A stretch of DNA of 64,000 bases. Origin: Leucobacter sp. L43 (lineage in GTDB: Bacteria; Actinomycetota; Actinomycetes; Actinomycetales; Microbacteriaceae). Shown piece by piece: positions 23,511 to 32,632 of the stretch. Each line of letters starts with the position of its first letter. The first letter of the stretch is position 1. Location: assembly GCF_016597785.1 (NCBI RefSeq), contig NZ_JAENJG010000002.1, forward strand, positions 372,001-436,000, written 5' to 3'. A program made the position numbers and the translations under genes. The notes below the pieces were generated by a model. The model was not told the DNA's origin and did no database searches. It saw only the letters and a program-made list of their open reading frames with translations.

Positions 23511-24902
23511 ATGCGCGCTGCCCGTCCGATCCTTCCCTGGGTCGTCTGGGGAACCGCGGCGCTCGCCTACGCGATAGCGATCATCAACCGCTCGTCGCTC
23601 TCCGCCCTCGGTCCGGCGGCGCAGGAACACTTCGGCATCGATGCGACGACGCTGGCCTCGTTTCCGGTGATCCAGTTGCTGGTGTACGCCGGCCTGCAGA
23701 TCCCTGTGGGAGTGCTGCTCGATCGCATCGGGCCGCGCGCGATGATCCTCATCGGGGGCGTGCTGATGATCGTCGGGCAGGCGGCCATGGCGACCGTACC
23801 CGAGGTGGGGCTCGCCATCGTCGCACGCGTGCTCGTGGGCGCCGGTGACGCCTGCACGTTCATCAGCGTCATGCGCATGCTGCCCGAATGGTTCTCGTTG
23901 CGGCAACTGCCGACCATCAGCCAGGCCACCGGCCTCATCGGGCAGTCGGGTCAGCTCGTCTCGGTCGTGCCGCTCGCCGTGCTCGTCGGAACCGCCGGTT
24001 GGATGGGCGGGTTCCTCGGCCTCGCCGCCGTCGGGTTGCTGGTCGTGATTCTCGGCGTCGTCGTGCTGCGAGATGCGCCCGGCCAGGAGACACTGCTCGA
24101 GCGGGTCACGGGGAGGCGGGGTCGCACGACCGAGAATGCGCGGTCGTTCGCCGACACTCGCACGGCCGCGATGGCCGCGGTGCAGCCGCCCGCGACTGAG
24201 ATGATCCCCGTGATCTCCGAGGTTCGGGTGCGCGGACTGGGGTTCTGGAACCGCGCGCGGCGGCTGCTTCGACTGCCCGGCGTCAGGCTCGCGTACTGGG
24301 TGCACTTCGCCTCGCCGTTCGCAGCGAACGTGTTTCTGCTGCTCTGGGGAACCCCGTTCCTCGTCGGCGGCCTCGGGCTCGATGAGGCGGACGCGCGCGG
24401 TCTGCTCAGCCTCACCGTCATCTCTTCGATGGTGGCGAGCGTGGTGCTCGGCCCGTTGAGCTCTCGCTTCATCGAGCGCCGCGTCTGGTTCAATCTCGGC
24501 ATCACCGTCGCGATCGCGCTCGTCTGGACATCGGTGATCGTCTGGCCAGGCACGCCGCCGCTCGGTCTCGTACTGGTGCTCCTGCTGATCCTGCCGCTCG
24601 GGGGACCGGCTTCGATGATCGCGTTCGAGGTGGCCCGGTCGCACACGCCTCGGAGCTACGCGGGGTTCGGCACGGGGCTCGTGAACACGGGCGGGTTCAC
24701 GGCGTCGCTGCTCGTGATCCTGCTCATCGGTTTGGTGCTCGACGTGCAGGGCGCCGGATCGCCCGAGAACTACTCGCTCCACGCCTTCCAGGTGGCGTTC
24801 GCCGTGCAGATCCCGTTCTGGGCGCTGGGCATCGTCATGATCATCGTGGAGCAGCGGCGCACGAAGCGCTGGATGGACGAGAACGGACGCACGCTGCGCT
24901 GA
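23511..24902 (+). CDS. MFS transporter
   Basis: 463 residues with about 12 predicted membrane helices. The segment after helix 2 (VGVLLDRIGPRAMILIGGVL) matches the MFS loop 2-3 motif, and a cytoplasmic stretch of about 60 residues divides the two halves. It looks like a CynX/NarK-like single-polypeptide carrier, but the substrate cannot be read from sequence. It converges with cysE, 16 bases apart. Confidence 0.85.
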   Translation: MRAARPILPWVVWGTAALAYAIAIINRSSLSALGPAAQEHFGIDATTLASFPVIQLLVYAGLQIPVGVLLDRIGPRAMILIGGVLMIVGQAAMATVPEVGLAIVARVLVGAGDACTFISVMRMLPEWFSLRQLPTISQATGLIGQSGQLVSVVPLAVLVGTAGWMGGFLGLAAVGLLVVILGVVVLRDAPGQETLLERVTGRRGRTTENARSFADTRTAAMAAVQPPATEMIPVISEVRVRGLGFWNRARRLLRLPGVRLAYWVHFASPFAANVFLLLWGTPFLVGGLGLDEADARGLLSLTVISSMVASVVLGPLSSRFIERRVWFNLGITVAIALVWTSVIVWPGTPPLGLVLVLLLILPLGGPASMIAFEVARSHTPRSYAGFGTGLVNTGGFTASLLVILLIGLVLDVQGAGSPENYSLHAFQVAFAVQIPFWALGIVMIIVEQRRTKRWMDENGRTLR

Positions 24903-24918
24903 GGGCGCCGCGTCCCGC

Positions 24919-25485
24919 TCAGATCACGTAGAAGTCGGCCATGTCCGGCTGCTCGATCGGGGCACCTCGCCGCGGTCGCCCCTGCGCGGGGATCCCGGTG
25001 AGCGTGGTCCACGGCGGTGCCGACCGCACGACCACGGCGTTCGAGCCGATCGCGCTGTCGTGCTGGATCTCGATGTCGCCGAGCAGTTTCGCCCCGGCGC
25101 CGATGATGACCCGGTTGCCCACGGTCGGGTGCCGCTTGCCGCGGTCATGCCCGGTGCCTCCGAGGGTGACGCCGTGGTAGATGAGCACGTCGTCGCCGAT
25201 GACGGCGGTCTCGCCGATGACGACTCCCATGCCGTGGTCGATGAACAGTCGGCGGCCGATCGTGGCCCCGGGGTGGATCTCGATACCGGAGCAGAATCGG
25301 GATACCTGGGAGATGGCGCGCGGCACGAACCGCATGCCGCGCCGCCACAGCGCGTGCGACACGCGATGCCACCAGACGGCATGGAGGCCTGAATACACGA
25401 AGAACACCTCCGCCGCACTGCGCGCTGCTGGATCGTGCGCGCGGGCGGCGGAGATGTCTTCACGAATGCGGGAGAACACGCTCAT
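24919..25485 (-). CDS. cysE: serine O-acetyltransferase
   Basis: 188 residues, the short EpsC-like form. It acetylates serine for cysteine synthesis. A left-handed beta-helix of hexapeptide repeats is visible (GIEIHPGATIGRRLFIDHGMGVVIGETAVIGDD), with the catalytic His in FIDHGMG and the glycine-rich GGTGHDRGKRHPTVG loop. It lies 38 bases downstream of cysK on the same strand, forming a cysK-cysE operon. The C-terminus ends in I, as needed for docking into cysteine synthase (usually a terminal Ile). Confidence 0.95.
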   Translation of the reverse strand: MSVFSRIREDISAARAHDPAARSAAEVFFVYSGLHAVWWHRVSHALWRRGMRFVPRAISQVSRFCSGIEIHPGATIGRRLFIDHGMGVVIGETAVIGDDVLIYHGVTLGGTGHDRGKRHPTVGNRVIIGAGAKLLGDIEIQHDSAIGSNAVVVRSAPPWTTLTGIPAQGRPRRGAPIEQPDMADFYVI

Positions 25486-25523
25486 CTCGTAGGGGGTGTC
25501 TGCGTCGTCAGATTCCTGCAGCC

Positions 25524-26459
25524 TCAGGCATCGAGGTCCTCGAAGAGCACCGTCGAGAAGTAGCGTTCACCGAAATCAGGGACGACGACGACGATCTTCT
25601 TGCCGGCGTTCTCGGGGCGCTTGGCGACCTCGGTGGCGGCCCAGACGGCGGAGCCGCCGGAGATGCCGGCGAGAATGCCCTCGTCCGTTGCGAGCGCGCG
25701 CGCCTTCGCGATGGAATCGGCGAGCGTGACGTCGATGACCTCGTCATAGACCTCGCGGTCGAGGATCGGGGGAACGAAGTTCGCGCCGAGTCCCTGGATC
25801 TTGTGGGGACCAGCGTTGCCCTCGGTGAGCAGCGGCGAGTCGATCGGCTCGACGGCGATGACCTGCACGTTCGGGTTCTGCTCCTTCAGGTACCCGCCGG
25901 CGCCGGTGATGGTGCCCCCGGTGCCGATTCCCGCGATGAAGATGTCGACCGAGCCATCGGTGTCGTTCCAGACCTCCGGCCCCGTGGTGGCGCGATGGAC
26001 TGCCGGGTTCGCGGGGTTCGCGAACTGCTTCGCGAGCACAGCGCCCGGCGTGTTCGACGCGATCTCCTCGGCCTTCGCGACGGCGCCCTTCATGCCGAGG
26101 GGGCCCTCGGTGAGCACGATCTCGGCGCCGTAGGCGCGCAGCATCTTGCGGCGCTCGATGCTCATGGTCTCCGGCATGGTCAGGATCACGCGGTAGCCGC
26201 GGGCCGCGCCGACGAAGGCGAGTGCGATCCCGGTGTTGCCGCTCGTGCCTTCGACGATGGTGCCGCCGGGCTGCAGATCGCCCGACTGCTCTGCGGCGTC
26301 GATGATGGCGATGCCGATGCGATCCTTCACCGAGCCGGCCGGGTTGTAGAACTCGAGCTTCGCGAACACCTCGGCGCCCGCATCCTCCGTAACGCGGTTC
26401 AGTCGGACGAGGGGCGTGTTGCCGAACGCCTGCGTGATGTTGTCGTAGGTCCGTGCCAT
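25524..26459 (-). CDS. cysK: cysteine synthase A
   Basis: 311 residues. This PLP enzyme replaces the acetate of O-acetylserine with sulfide. The PLP lysine is Lys45 in [11 protein letters not shown], and GTSGNTG binds the substrate carboxylate. [15 protein letters not shown] is the phosphate loop. The gene leads a cysK-cysE pair, allowing formation of the cysteine synthase complex. Confidence 0.96.
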   Translation of the reverse strand: MARTYDNITQAFGNTPLVRLNRVTEDAGAEVFAKLEFYNPAGSVKDRIGIAIIDAAEQSGDLQPGGTIVEGTSGNTGIALAFVGAARGYRVILTMPETMSIERRKMLRAYGAEIVLTEGPLGMKGAVAKAEEIASNTPGAVLAKQFANPANPAVHRATTGPEVWNDTDGSVDIFIAGIGTGGTITGAGGYLKEQNPNVQVIAVEPIDSPLLTEGNAGPHKIQGLGANFVPPILDREVYDEVIDVTLADSIAKARALATDEGILAGISGGSAVWAATEVAKRPENAGKKIVVVVPDFGERYFSTVLFEDLDA

Positions 26460-26520
26460 GGTGCTGCATCCTCCTGGGGTCGAATCGTTGCGGGCCGCTG
26501 GGGCGGCGAGGCCTCCTCAA

Positions 26521-26526
26521 ACTATA
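26521..26526 (-). promoter_or_regulatory. -10 element of cysK-cysE
   Basis: On the minus strand TATAGT lies 61 bases before the cysK ATG, within AACCGATCGATATAGTTTG, an AT-rich island in a GC-rich region. The neighbouring CGATCGAT could be an operator. No clear -35 was identified. Confidence 0.45.
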
Positions 26527-26648
26527 TCGATCGGTTATCCTTCGCGTTCGCAGACGTTATGCAGCAAGTCGCAGTGTGACGCCGGGCGCCAGACGGCGTC
26601 GAACGTGCGCCGCACGACGGCTCGCGACCGATGTGGGAGGGTGGAGTC

Positions 26649-27554
26649 ATGCTTGACGAACAGGGCGTTGCCCCGACGGCGACCGCACGGGTCGATGTGC
26701 TGCTGGACGCGATGCGGCAGCGGATGCTCGCCGGGGGAATCGAGGATCCGTCGGCCGATGCCGAGCTCATCCTCGGGCACGTGCTCGGCGAGTCGCGCGG
26801 CCGGGTGCAGGCGCTGGCCGTGATGCGGGCAGAGATCACGCCTGCTGACGCGGCAGCGGCGGTGGAGCTCACGGAGGAGCGCGCCCGCCGGGTCCCGCTG
26901 CAGCACCTGACCGGCCGCGCGCCGTTCCGATCCATCGAGCTCGCGGTCGGTCCTGGAGTCTTCGTGCCGCGCCCCGAAACGGAGGTCGTCGCCCAGTTCG
27001 CGATCGATGCGCTGCAGCTGGTCCCGGATCCCGAGCCGATCGCCGTCGACCTCTGCACGGGGAGCGGCGCGCTCGCCCTGGCGATGGCGCACGAAGTCCC
27101 GAGGGCCCGGATCTGGGCGGTCGAGATGAGTCGCGAGGCCTTCGCCTGGGCGGAGCGGAACGTCGCAGAGTGGGGCGACGGTCGCGTGTCGCTGGTGCAG
27201 GGGGACGCGACCGCTCTGGAGGAGATCGCCGACCTCGCGCCGCTCGCGGGGCGCGTGCACGTACTGGTGTCGAATCCTCCATACGTGCCGAGCGGCATGG
27301 TGCCCCGCGATCCGGAAGTGCGGGATCACGATCCGCAGCTCGCGCTGTACGGGGGAGAGGACGGCCTCGACATCGTTCGGAGCATCAGTCGGTCGGCGCG
27401 CGCACTCGTCGTCTCCGGGGGAACCCTCGTGATCGAGCACGCGGAGTCGCAAGGGCGCGCGATCCGGGAGGTGCTGACCGCGGACGGCTGGCGCGCAGCC
27501 GCGACCCATCCGGATCTCACCGGGCGGGACCGGGCGACGACCGCCCTGCGATGA
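26649..27554 (+). CDS. prmC: release factor glutamine N5-methyltransferase
   Basis: 301 residues from the ATG at 26649 (GGAGGGTGGAG upstream). It methylates the GGQ glutamine of release factors. The SAM motif is VDLCTGSGALALAMA and the catalytic NPPY is at 209-212. The N-terminal helical domain (about 1-110), with RRVPLQHLTGRAPF, is typical. prfA is about 4 kb upstream, with acetyltransferase, MFS and cys genes between. Confidence 0.95.
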   Translation: MLDEQGVAPTATARVDVLLDAMRQRMLAGGIEDPSADAELILGHVLGESRGRVQALAVMRAEITPADAAAAVELTEERARRVPLQHLTGRAPFRSIELAVGPGVFVPRPETEVVAQFAIDALQLVPDPEPIAVDLCTGSGALALAMAHEVPRARIWAVEMSREAFAWAERNVAEWGDGRVSLVQGDATALEEIADLAPLAGRVHVLVSNPPYVPSGMVPRDPEVRDHDPQLALYGGEDGLDIVRSISRSARALVVSGGTLVIEHAESQGRAIREVLTADGWRAAATHPDLTGRDRATTALR

Positions 27555-27597
27555 GAGGCCGGGCGGGCGATCCAGTCGGTCCCGTGCGCGACAGGAG

Positions 27598-27603
27598 TAG
27601 ACT
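27598..27603 (+). promoter_or_regulatory. -10 element, near-leaderless transcript (YwlC/Sua5)
   Basis: TAGACT lies eight bases before the ATG at 27612. The predicted transcript starts at or within two bases of the start codon. Confidence 0.45.
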
Positions 27604-27611
27604 GGCGAGCT

Positions 27612-28277
27612 ATGGCCGAGTTCTTCGATTGCTCCGATAGTTCGCAACTGCTCGCCGGTACGCGCACCGCACGGCAGGCGATCGGCCGGGGTGAACTCGT
27701 CGTGGTTCCGACCGACACGGTCTACGGCGTCGCCGCCGATGCCTTCAACCCCGATGCGGTGCAGCGCCTGCTCGACGCGAAGGGTCGCGACCGGCAGTCT
27801 CCGCCCCCGGTGCTGATTCCGAACACGGATACGCTCGCGGCCCTCGCCGCTGAGGTCGTCGCCCCCGTTCGCGCCCTGGCCGACGCGTTCTGGCCGGGCG
27901 CGCTCACGATCATCACGCAAGCCAACCCGCTCCTCAGCTGGGATCTCGGCGAGACCGGGGGCACCGTCGCGCTCCGCATCCCGCATCAGCCGCTCGCGCT
28001 CGAGTTGCTCCGTGAAACCGGGCCCCTCGCCGTCTCCTCGGCCAATCTGACCGGTCGGCCGGCGGCGCGCACGGCGGCCGAAGCGCGGGAGATGCTCGGG
28101 GACTCCGTTTCGGTCTACCTGGACGCTGGCCCGGCGGCCGGCGACGGCGTCGCATCGACGATCGTCGATGCCACGCGCCTGACCGAGGACGGCGGCGAGA
28201 TCCGCATCCTGCGCGAAGGCGGCGTCTCCCGCGATCTGATCGCGGAACTGCTGCCGCAGGTCGTGTTCGGGGAGTAG
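27612..28277 (+). CDS. L-threonylcarbamoyladenylate synthase (TsaC/YwlC family)
   Basis: 221 residues, YrdC-like fold. It makes threonylcarbamoyl-AMP from threonine, bicarbonate and ATP for the t6A37 modification of ANN-decoding tRNAs. Visible motifs are VVPTDTVYGVAADA, KGRDRQSPPPVLI, FWPGALTII, VALRIPHQPLALELL and GPLAVSSANLTGRPA. It lacks the C-terminal Sua5 extension. The order prmC, ywlC, wecA, atp is typical for actinobacteria. Confidence 0.93.
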   Translation: MAEFFDCSDSSQLLAGTRTARQAIGRGELVVVPTDTVYGVAADAFNPDAVQRLLDAKGRDRQSPPPVLIPNTDTLAALAAEVVAPVRALADAFWPGALTIITQANPLLSWDLGETGGTVALRIPHQPLALELLRETGPLAVSSANLTGRPAARTAAEAREMLGDSVSVYLDAGPAAGDGVASTIVDATRLTEDGGEIRILREGGVSRDLIAELLPQVVFGE

Positions 28278-28278
28278 C

Positions 28279-29487
28279 GTGCTTGCCTACGTGACGGTCG
28301 TCGCGGTCGCGGCTCTCGTCACTGCGGTCGCCTCCTGGGGAGTGCTTCGGCTGAGCCGCCGCTTCCATTGGACGCCGGAAGTGCGCGCCCGCGATGTGCA
28401 CACCGCCCCGACGCCACGACTCGGCGGGGTCGCGATGTTCCTCGGGATCGTCGCAGCCTTCGCGGTCGCGAGCACCCAGCACGAGTTCGCGTCCCTCTTC
28501 GCCCAGCGCAACCAGATGTGGGCCCTGCTCGGTGCCTGCGGCATCATCGCCGTGGTCGGCGTGCTCGACGACCTGCTCGACCTCGACTGGATGATCAAGC
28601 TCGCCGCGCAGCTCGTCGCGTCCGGCATTCTCGCGTGGAGCGGCATCCAGATCGTCTCCCTGCCGTTCGGGGACACGCTGATCATCGGCTCCCCGGTGGT
28701 GAACTTCCTCCTCACCGTGTTCTTGATGACGCTGGTGATGAACGCCGTCAACTTCGTCGACGGCCTCGACGGCCTGGTCGCGGGTGTCGCGATCATCGCG
28801 AACTCGCTGTTCTTCATCTACACGCGTCTGCTCAACGACCAGATCGGGCGCGTCGACTCGGTCATCCTCGCGAGCCTCATCGCCATCGTCATCGTCGGCA
28901 TCTGCGTCGGATTCCTGCCGTTCAACTGGCACCGCGCGCGGATGTTCATGGGGGACACGGGAGCGCTGCTCGTCGGACTGCTGATGGCGACGTCGACCGT
29001 GTCGGTGACCGGGCAGCTGAATCCGGCCTCCCTCGATCAGAAGCTCGTGCTCGCGAGCTACATCCCGATCATCCTTCCGATCGCCGTGCTGGCCCTGCCG
29101 CTCGCCGATTTCTCGCTCGCGGTCGCACGACGGCTGCGCGCGGGGAAGAGCCCGTTCACCGCGGACCGACTCCATCTGCACCACCGCCTGCTGGACATGG
29201 GCCACTCGCCGCTCCAAGCGGTCTGCATCTTCTACGCGGGCACGGCAGTGCTCTCGGTGGCGGTGCTGCTCGTCTTCACGACTCAGAGCTTCGTACTGCC
29301 TGCGGTCGTGCTGGGCATGGGGGGAGCGGCGACGTTCGCGCTCCTGATGTACCCGGCCCGTCGCGTCCGTGCAGCTGCGGCACGGAAGGGCTTGGTACCG
29401 TTGACGCGACGGCCCACCCGAGCCGACGCCGCCGGCGTCGATCCGCTCGCCGAGCAGGCGCCGCCGAAAGGATCCCAGAGTGAGTGA
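28279..29487 (+). CDS. wecA: undecaprenyl-phosphate GlcNAc-1-phosphate transferase family protein (WecA/TagO type)
   Basis: 402 residues, about 10-11 membrane helices, member of the polyprenyl-phosphate phospho-sugar transferase family. It starts glycan assembly on undecaprenyl phosphate. Motifs: RLGGVAMFLG, VLDDLLDLDW (Asp-Asp, Mg), MNAVNFVDGLDGL (catalytic), FMGDTGALLVG, and HLHHRLLD (HIHHRL-type, carbohydrate recognition). Start is GTG two bases after the ywlC stop. It overlaps atpI by 8 bases. Confidence 0.92.
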   Translation: MLAYVTVVAVAALVTAVASWGVLRLSRRFHWTPEVRARDVHTAPTPRLGGVAMFLGIVAAFAVASTQHEFASLFAQRNQMWALLGACGIIAVVGVLDDLLDLDWMIKLAAQLVASGILAWSGIQIVSLPFGDTLIIGSPVVNFLLTVFLMTLVMNAVNFVDGLDGLVAGVAIIANSLFFIYTRLLNDQIGRVDSVILASLIAIVIVGICVGFLPFNWHRARMFMGDTGALLVGLLMATSTVSVTGQLNPASLDQKLVLASYIPIILPIAVLALPLADFSLAVARRLRAGKSPFTADRLHLHHRLLDMGHSPLQAVCIFYAGTAVLSVAVLLVFTTQSFVLPAVVLGMGGAATFALLMYPARRVRAAAARKGLVPLTRRPTRADAAGVDPLAEQAPPKGSQSE

Positions 29488-29950
29488 TCTCGCGCAGCCG
29501 AACGAGACCGACCCTCGGCCGATGCCGTCCTCCCAGCCCGTGCTGCTGCGCGCGCTGCGGTGGGGCCTGGTCGTCACCGCGGCCCTGATCGTGGCCTTCG
29601 CGGTGATCGGGTACCTCGCGTCCGGTCAGCCGGGCCTCTGGGGCGGAGTCATCGGAACCGCGCTGGGCGGCCTCTTCCTGATGATGACGGTGGGCAGCAT
29701 CGCGTTCGCGAATCGATTCATCGAGCGCGACTTCTACATCACGGCCTTCTTCGGCATCGTGCTCGGAAGCTGGGTCTTCAAATTCATCGTCTTCATCGTC
29801 GCCGTCGTCCTGCTGCGCGACGCCGAGTGGCTCGATACGCGGGTCATGTTCTTCGGCGTGATCGCGAGCGTCATCGCCTCGCTGGTGCTCGACGTCGTGG
29901 TCATCTCGCGCTCGCGCATCCCGATCATCTCGGATACCCGGCGATCCTGA
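29480..29950 (+). CDS. atpI: AtpI-like membrane protein
   Basis: 156 residues with four predicted membrane helices after a polar N-terminus. Position just before atpB and overlap with the wecA end identify it as the poorly conserved actinobacterial AtpI, thought to help c-ring assembly or Mg uptake. Sequence alone would not identify it. It starts with GTG at 29480. Confidence 0.75.
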   Translation: MSDLAQPNETDPRPMPSSQPVLLRALRWGLVVTAALIVAFAVIGYLASGQPGLWGGVIGTALGGLFLMMTVGSIAFANRFIERDFYITAFFGIVLGSWVFKFIVFIVAVVLLRDAEWLDTRVMFFGVIASVIASLVLDVVVISRSRIPIISDTRRS

Positions 29951-29997
29951 ACCTGTGATCACACCGTTTCGAGTTTCTTCTGGAGCGGAAAGGTTGA

Positions 29998-30003
29998 TAC
30001 ACT
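29998..30003 (+). promoter_or_regulatory. -10 element of the ATP synthase operon
   Basis: TACACT in the 157-bp gap after atpI, within TTGATACACTCAAG. It would give a leader of about 98 bases before atpB. A -35 match upstream is weak (TTCTTC area). Confidence 0.45.
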
Positions 30004-30107
30004 CAAGTATGTTCCCTGCTGGGCTGGTTGCGCTGTGCCACCGCCGCCCCGGGGGCACGACCACCGTTCGACACCGTGCTGGCTGATGCCGCACCGAAGT
30101 CAGGAGA

Positions 30108-30932
30108 ATGGCGCTGTTCGCTAACGCTATGCACCTCGTGGCCCCCGTACTTTTCGCGGCCGAAGAGGGTGAATTCCACGCGCCGACGATGGCCGAGTTC
30201 TTCCCCGACATCGTGCTCTTCGAAGGTACGCCGTTCGCGATGAACCGGATCATGCTGATCCGTGTCCTCATGATGGTCGTACTGCTGCTCCTCTTCTGGC
30301 TCGGCACTCGCCGGATGCGTGTCATCCCGACGCGCGGGCAGTCCCTTGCAGAGATGGCGCTCGATTTCGTGCGCGTCAACATCGCTGAGGACCTGCTCGG
30401 AAAGAAAGACGGACGCCGCTTCCTTCCCATCCTCACCGCCATCTTCTTCACCGTTCTGGCGTTCAACATCACGGGCATCGTCCCAGGGTTGAACATCGCG
30501 GCCAGCTCGGTCATCGGCTTCCCGCTGACGCTCGCGGCGGTCTCGTACGTGACCTTCATCTACGCGGGCATCAAGAAGAGCCCGGGCAACTTCTTCAAGA
30601 ACGCGCTCTTCCCGTCAGGCGTGCCGAAGGCCATCTACATCATCGTGACGCCGATCGAGTTCGTCTCGACGTTCATCATCCGTCCGGTCACGCTCACGCT
30701 CCGACTGCTGATGAACATGCTCGTAGGCCACCTGCTCCTGGTCCTGCTCTTCGCAGCGACGCAGTTCTTCCTCTTCTCGGGCGAGGGCTTCTTCAAGCTC
30801 TTCGGCGTCGGCACGTTCGCATTCGGCGCGGCGTTCACGCTCTTCGAGATCCTCGTGGCCGTTCTGCAGGCCTACGTCTTCGCACTTCTCACCGCCGTCT
30901 ACATCCAGCTCGCGCTGGCTGAAGAGCACTAA
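30108..30932 (+). CDS. atpB: F1Fo ATP synthase subunit a
   Basis: 274 residues, 5-6 membrane helices. It forms the proton half-channels against the c-ring. The essential arginine is in RPVTLTLRLLMNMLVGH, and the last helix is FALLTAVYIQLALAEEH. Start choice is awkward: AGGAG ends only one base before ATG 30108, while ATG 30129 has no ribosome site. Confidence 0.95.
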   Translation: MALFANAMHLVAPVLFAAEEGEFHAPTMAEFFPDIVLFEGTPFAMNRIMLIRVLMMVVLLLLFWLGTRRMRVIPTRGQSLAEMALDFVRVNIAEDLLGKKDGRRFLPILTAIFFTVLAFNITGIVPGLNIAASSVIGFPLTLAAVSYVTFIYAGIKKSPGNFFKNALFPSGVPKAIYIIVTPIEFVSTFIIRPVTLTLRLLMNMLVGHLLLVLLFAATQFFLFSGEGFFKLFGVGTFAFGAAFTLFEILVAVLQAYVFALLTAVYIQLALAEEH

Positions 30933-31211
<279 letters not shown>

Positions 31212-31250
31212 GCCGCTTTCACCTTTCCCTAGTCTCGAAAGGGAGGCTCG

Positions 31251-31802
31251 ATGAATAACGCAGTCTTCGTTGCAGCGGAGGAGGGCGCGAACCTCAATCC
31301 GCTCTTCCCCGCAACGTACGACATCGTGTGGTCTGCGGTCGTCTTCGCCATCATCCTCGTCGCATTCTGGAAGGTCTTCCTTCCCAAGATGCAGACGATG
31401 CTCGATGCTCGCGCAGAGGCGATCGAAGGCAACATCGCCAAAGCCGACGAGGCTCAGGCGAAGGCCGAGGCCGCACTCCAGGAATACACCGCCCAGCTCG
31501 CGAGCGCTCGGCAGGAGGCCGGCGAGATCCGCGAGTCGGCTCGTCTCGACGCGAACAAGATCGTCGCAAAGGCGAAGGAGGATGCGGTGACCGAGCAGGC
31601 ACGCATCACCCACGCCGCGCAGGCGCAGATCGAGGCCGAGCGCCAGAGCGCTGTCGTCTCGCTCCGCAAGGACGTGGGCTCGCTCGCCATCGACCTCGCT
31701 TCGAGCGTGGTCGGCGAGACGCTCACCGACGACCAGAAGGCTTCGGCGCTCGTCGATCGCTTCCTGGCCGACCTCGAAGCATCCGAGAAGGCGGCTCAGT
31801 AA
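31251..31802 (+). CDS. atpF: F1Fo ATP synthase subunit b
   Basis: 183 residues. One membrane helix (IVWSAVVFAIILVAFWKVF) is followed by a long charged coiled coil, the peripheral stalk. GGGAGG precedes the ATG. The stop and the atpH start overlap in TAATG. Confidence 0.96.
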   Translation: MNNAVFVAAEEGANLNPLFPATYDIVWSAVVFAIILVAFWKVFLPKMQTMLDARAEAIEGNIAKADEAQAKAEAALQEYTAQLASARQEAGEIRESARLDANKIVAKAKEDAVTEQARITHAAQAQIEAERQSAVVSLRKDVGSLAIDLASSVVGETLTDDQKASALVDRFLADLEASEKAAQ

Positions 31803-32578
31803 TGGGAAGCGCGTCACGCGAAGCACTGGCCCAGGCGCGAACCGCGCTCAGGTCCGGTCTCGACACGAACGCCGGCGGTGAGCTGCTGCAAGCGGCGAGC
31901 CGGGTTGCTGAGAGCCCCGCGCTCGCAGCGGCGCTCGGCGATGCTTCGGCTCCGGCCGAGGCGAAGTCGCAGCTGGTCGAGCGACTCTTCAGCGGTCTCT
32001 CCGCTGGCGCGCGCTCAGTACTCACCGCTGCCGTTCAGGCCCGGTGGTCGAATGTCGCCGAGTTCGTCTCGGGCGTCGAAGAGCTCGGCATTCGTGCGGA
32101 AGGCGCCGTGAACCCGGCGCTCTCCGATGAGCTCCTCGCTGCGGTCGATGTGATCGATCGCAACCATGAACTGCAACTCAGCCTCGGCAGCAAGCTGGCA
32201 GACCCTGCCGGCAAGCTCGCCCTCGTGCAGCGCCTCTTCCAGGGGAAGACATCGGCTTCGGCCCTGACCGTCCTCTCGCATCTCGTCGCAAGCCCGCGCG
32301 GTCGGCGTCTCGACGCCACGCTGCGTCAGGCAGCACGCCTCGCGGCGGATGAGGCCGGCAGCGAGCTCGCAACGGTCACCGTTGCGACGCCGCTCACGGC
32401 GGAGCAGCAGCAGCGTCTGGCACGCGCACTCGAGCAGTCGGCGGGGCGCCCCGTGCGCATCACGACCGTGGTCGACCCGACTCTGGTCGGTGGAATCCGG
32501 GTGCAGATCGCCGATGACGTGATCGACGGAAGCGTTCGCGCGCGGCTCGCCGATCTCCGACAGCAGCTCGCTGCATAG
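31802..32578 (+). CDS. atpH: F1Fo ATP synthase subunit delta
   Basis: 258 residues from ATG 31802, sharing one base with the atpF stop. Longer than the about 178 residues of E. coli delta, typical for actinobacteria. The C-terminal TVATPLTAEQQQRLARAL and DPTLVGGIRVQIADDVIDGSVRARL are the conserved delta signature. It links the stalk to the top of F1. Confidence 0.95.
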   Translation: MGSASREALAQARTALRSGLDTNAGGELLQAASRVAESPALAAALGDASAPAEAKSQLVERLFSGLSAGARSVLTAAVQARWSNVAEFVSGVEELGIRAEGAVNPALSDELLAAVDVIDRNHELQLSLGSKLADPAGKLALVQRLFQGKTSASALTVLSHLVASPRGRRLDATLRQAARLAADEAGSELATVTVATPLTAEQQQRLARALEQSAGRPVRITTVVDPTLVGGIRVQIADDVIDGSVRARLADLRQQLAA

Positions 32579-32632
32579 CGACAACTTTTCACCCCCGGGG
32601 GCTGCGCTTCCGGAACAGACAGAGGAAACGAA

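Noticed and set aside
28368-29483. Arg/His-rich long frame overlapping wecA
   Set aside because: Composition is typical of an out-of-frame reading of a membrane protein gene; wecA has all its family motifs.
30028-30243. Small open frame overlapping the atpB start
   Set aside because: It covers the atp leader and the atpB start in another frame, with no ribosome site and no conserved features.
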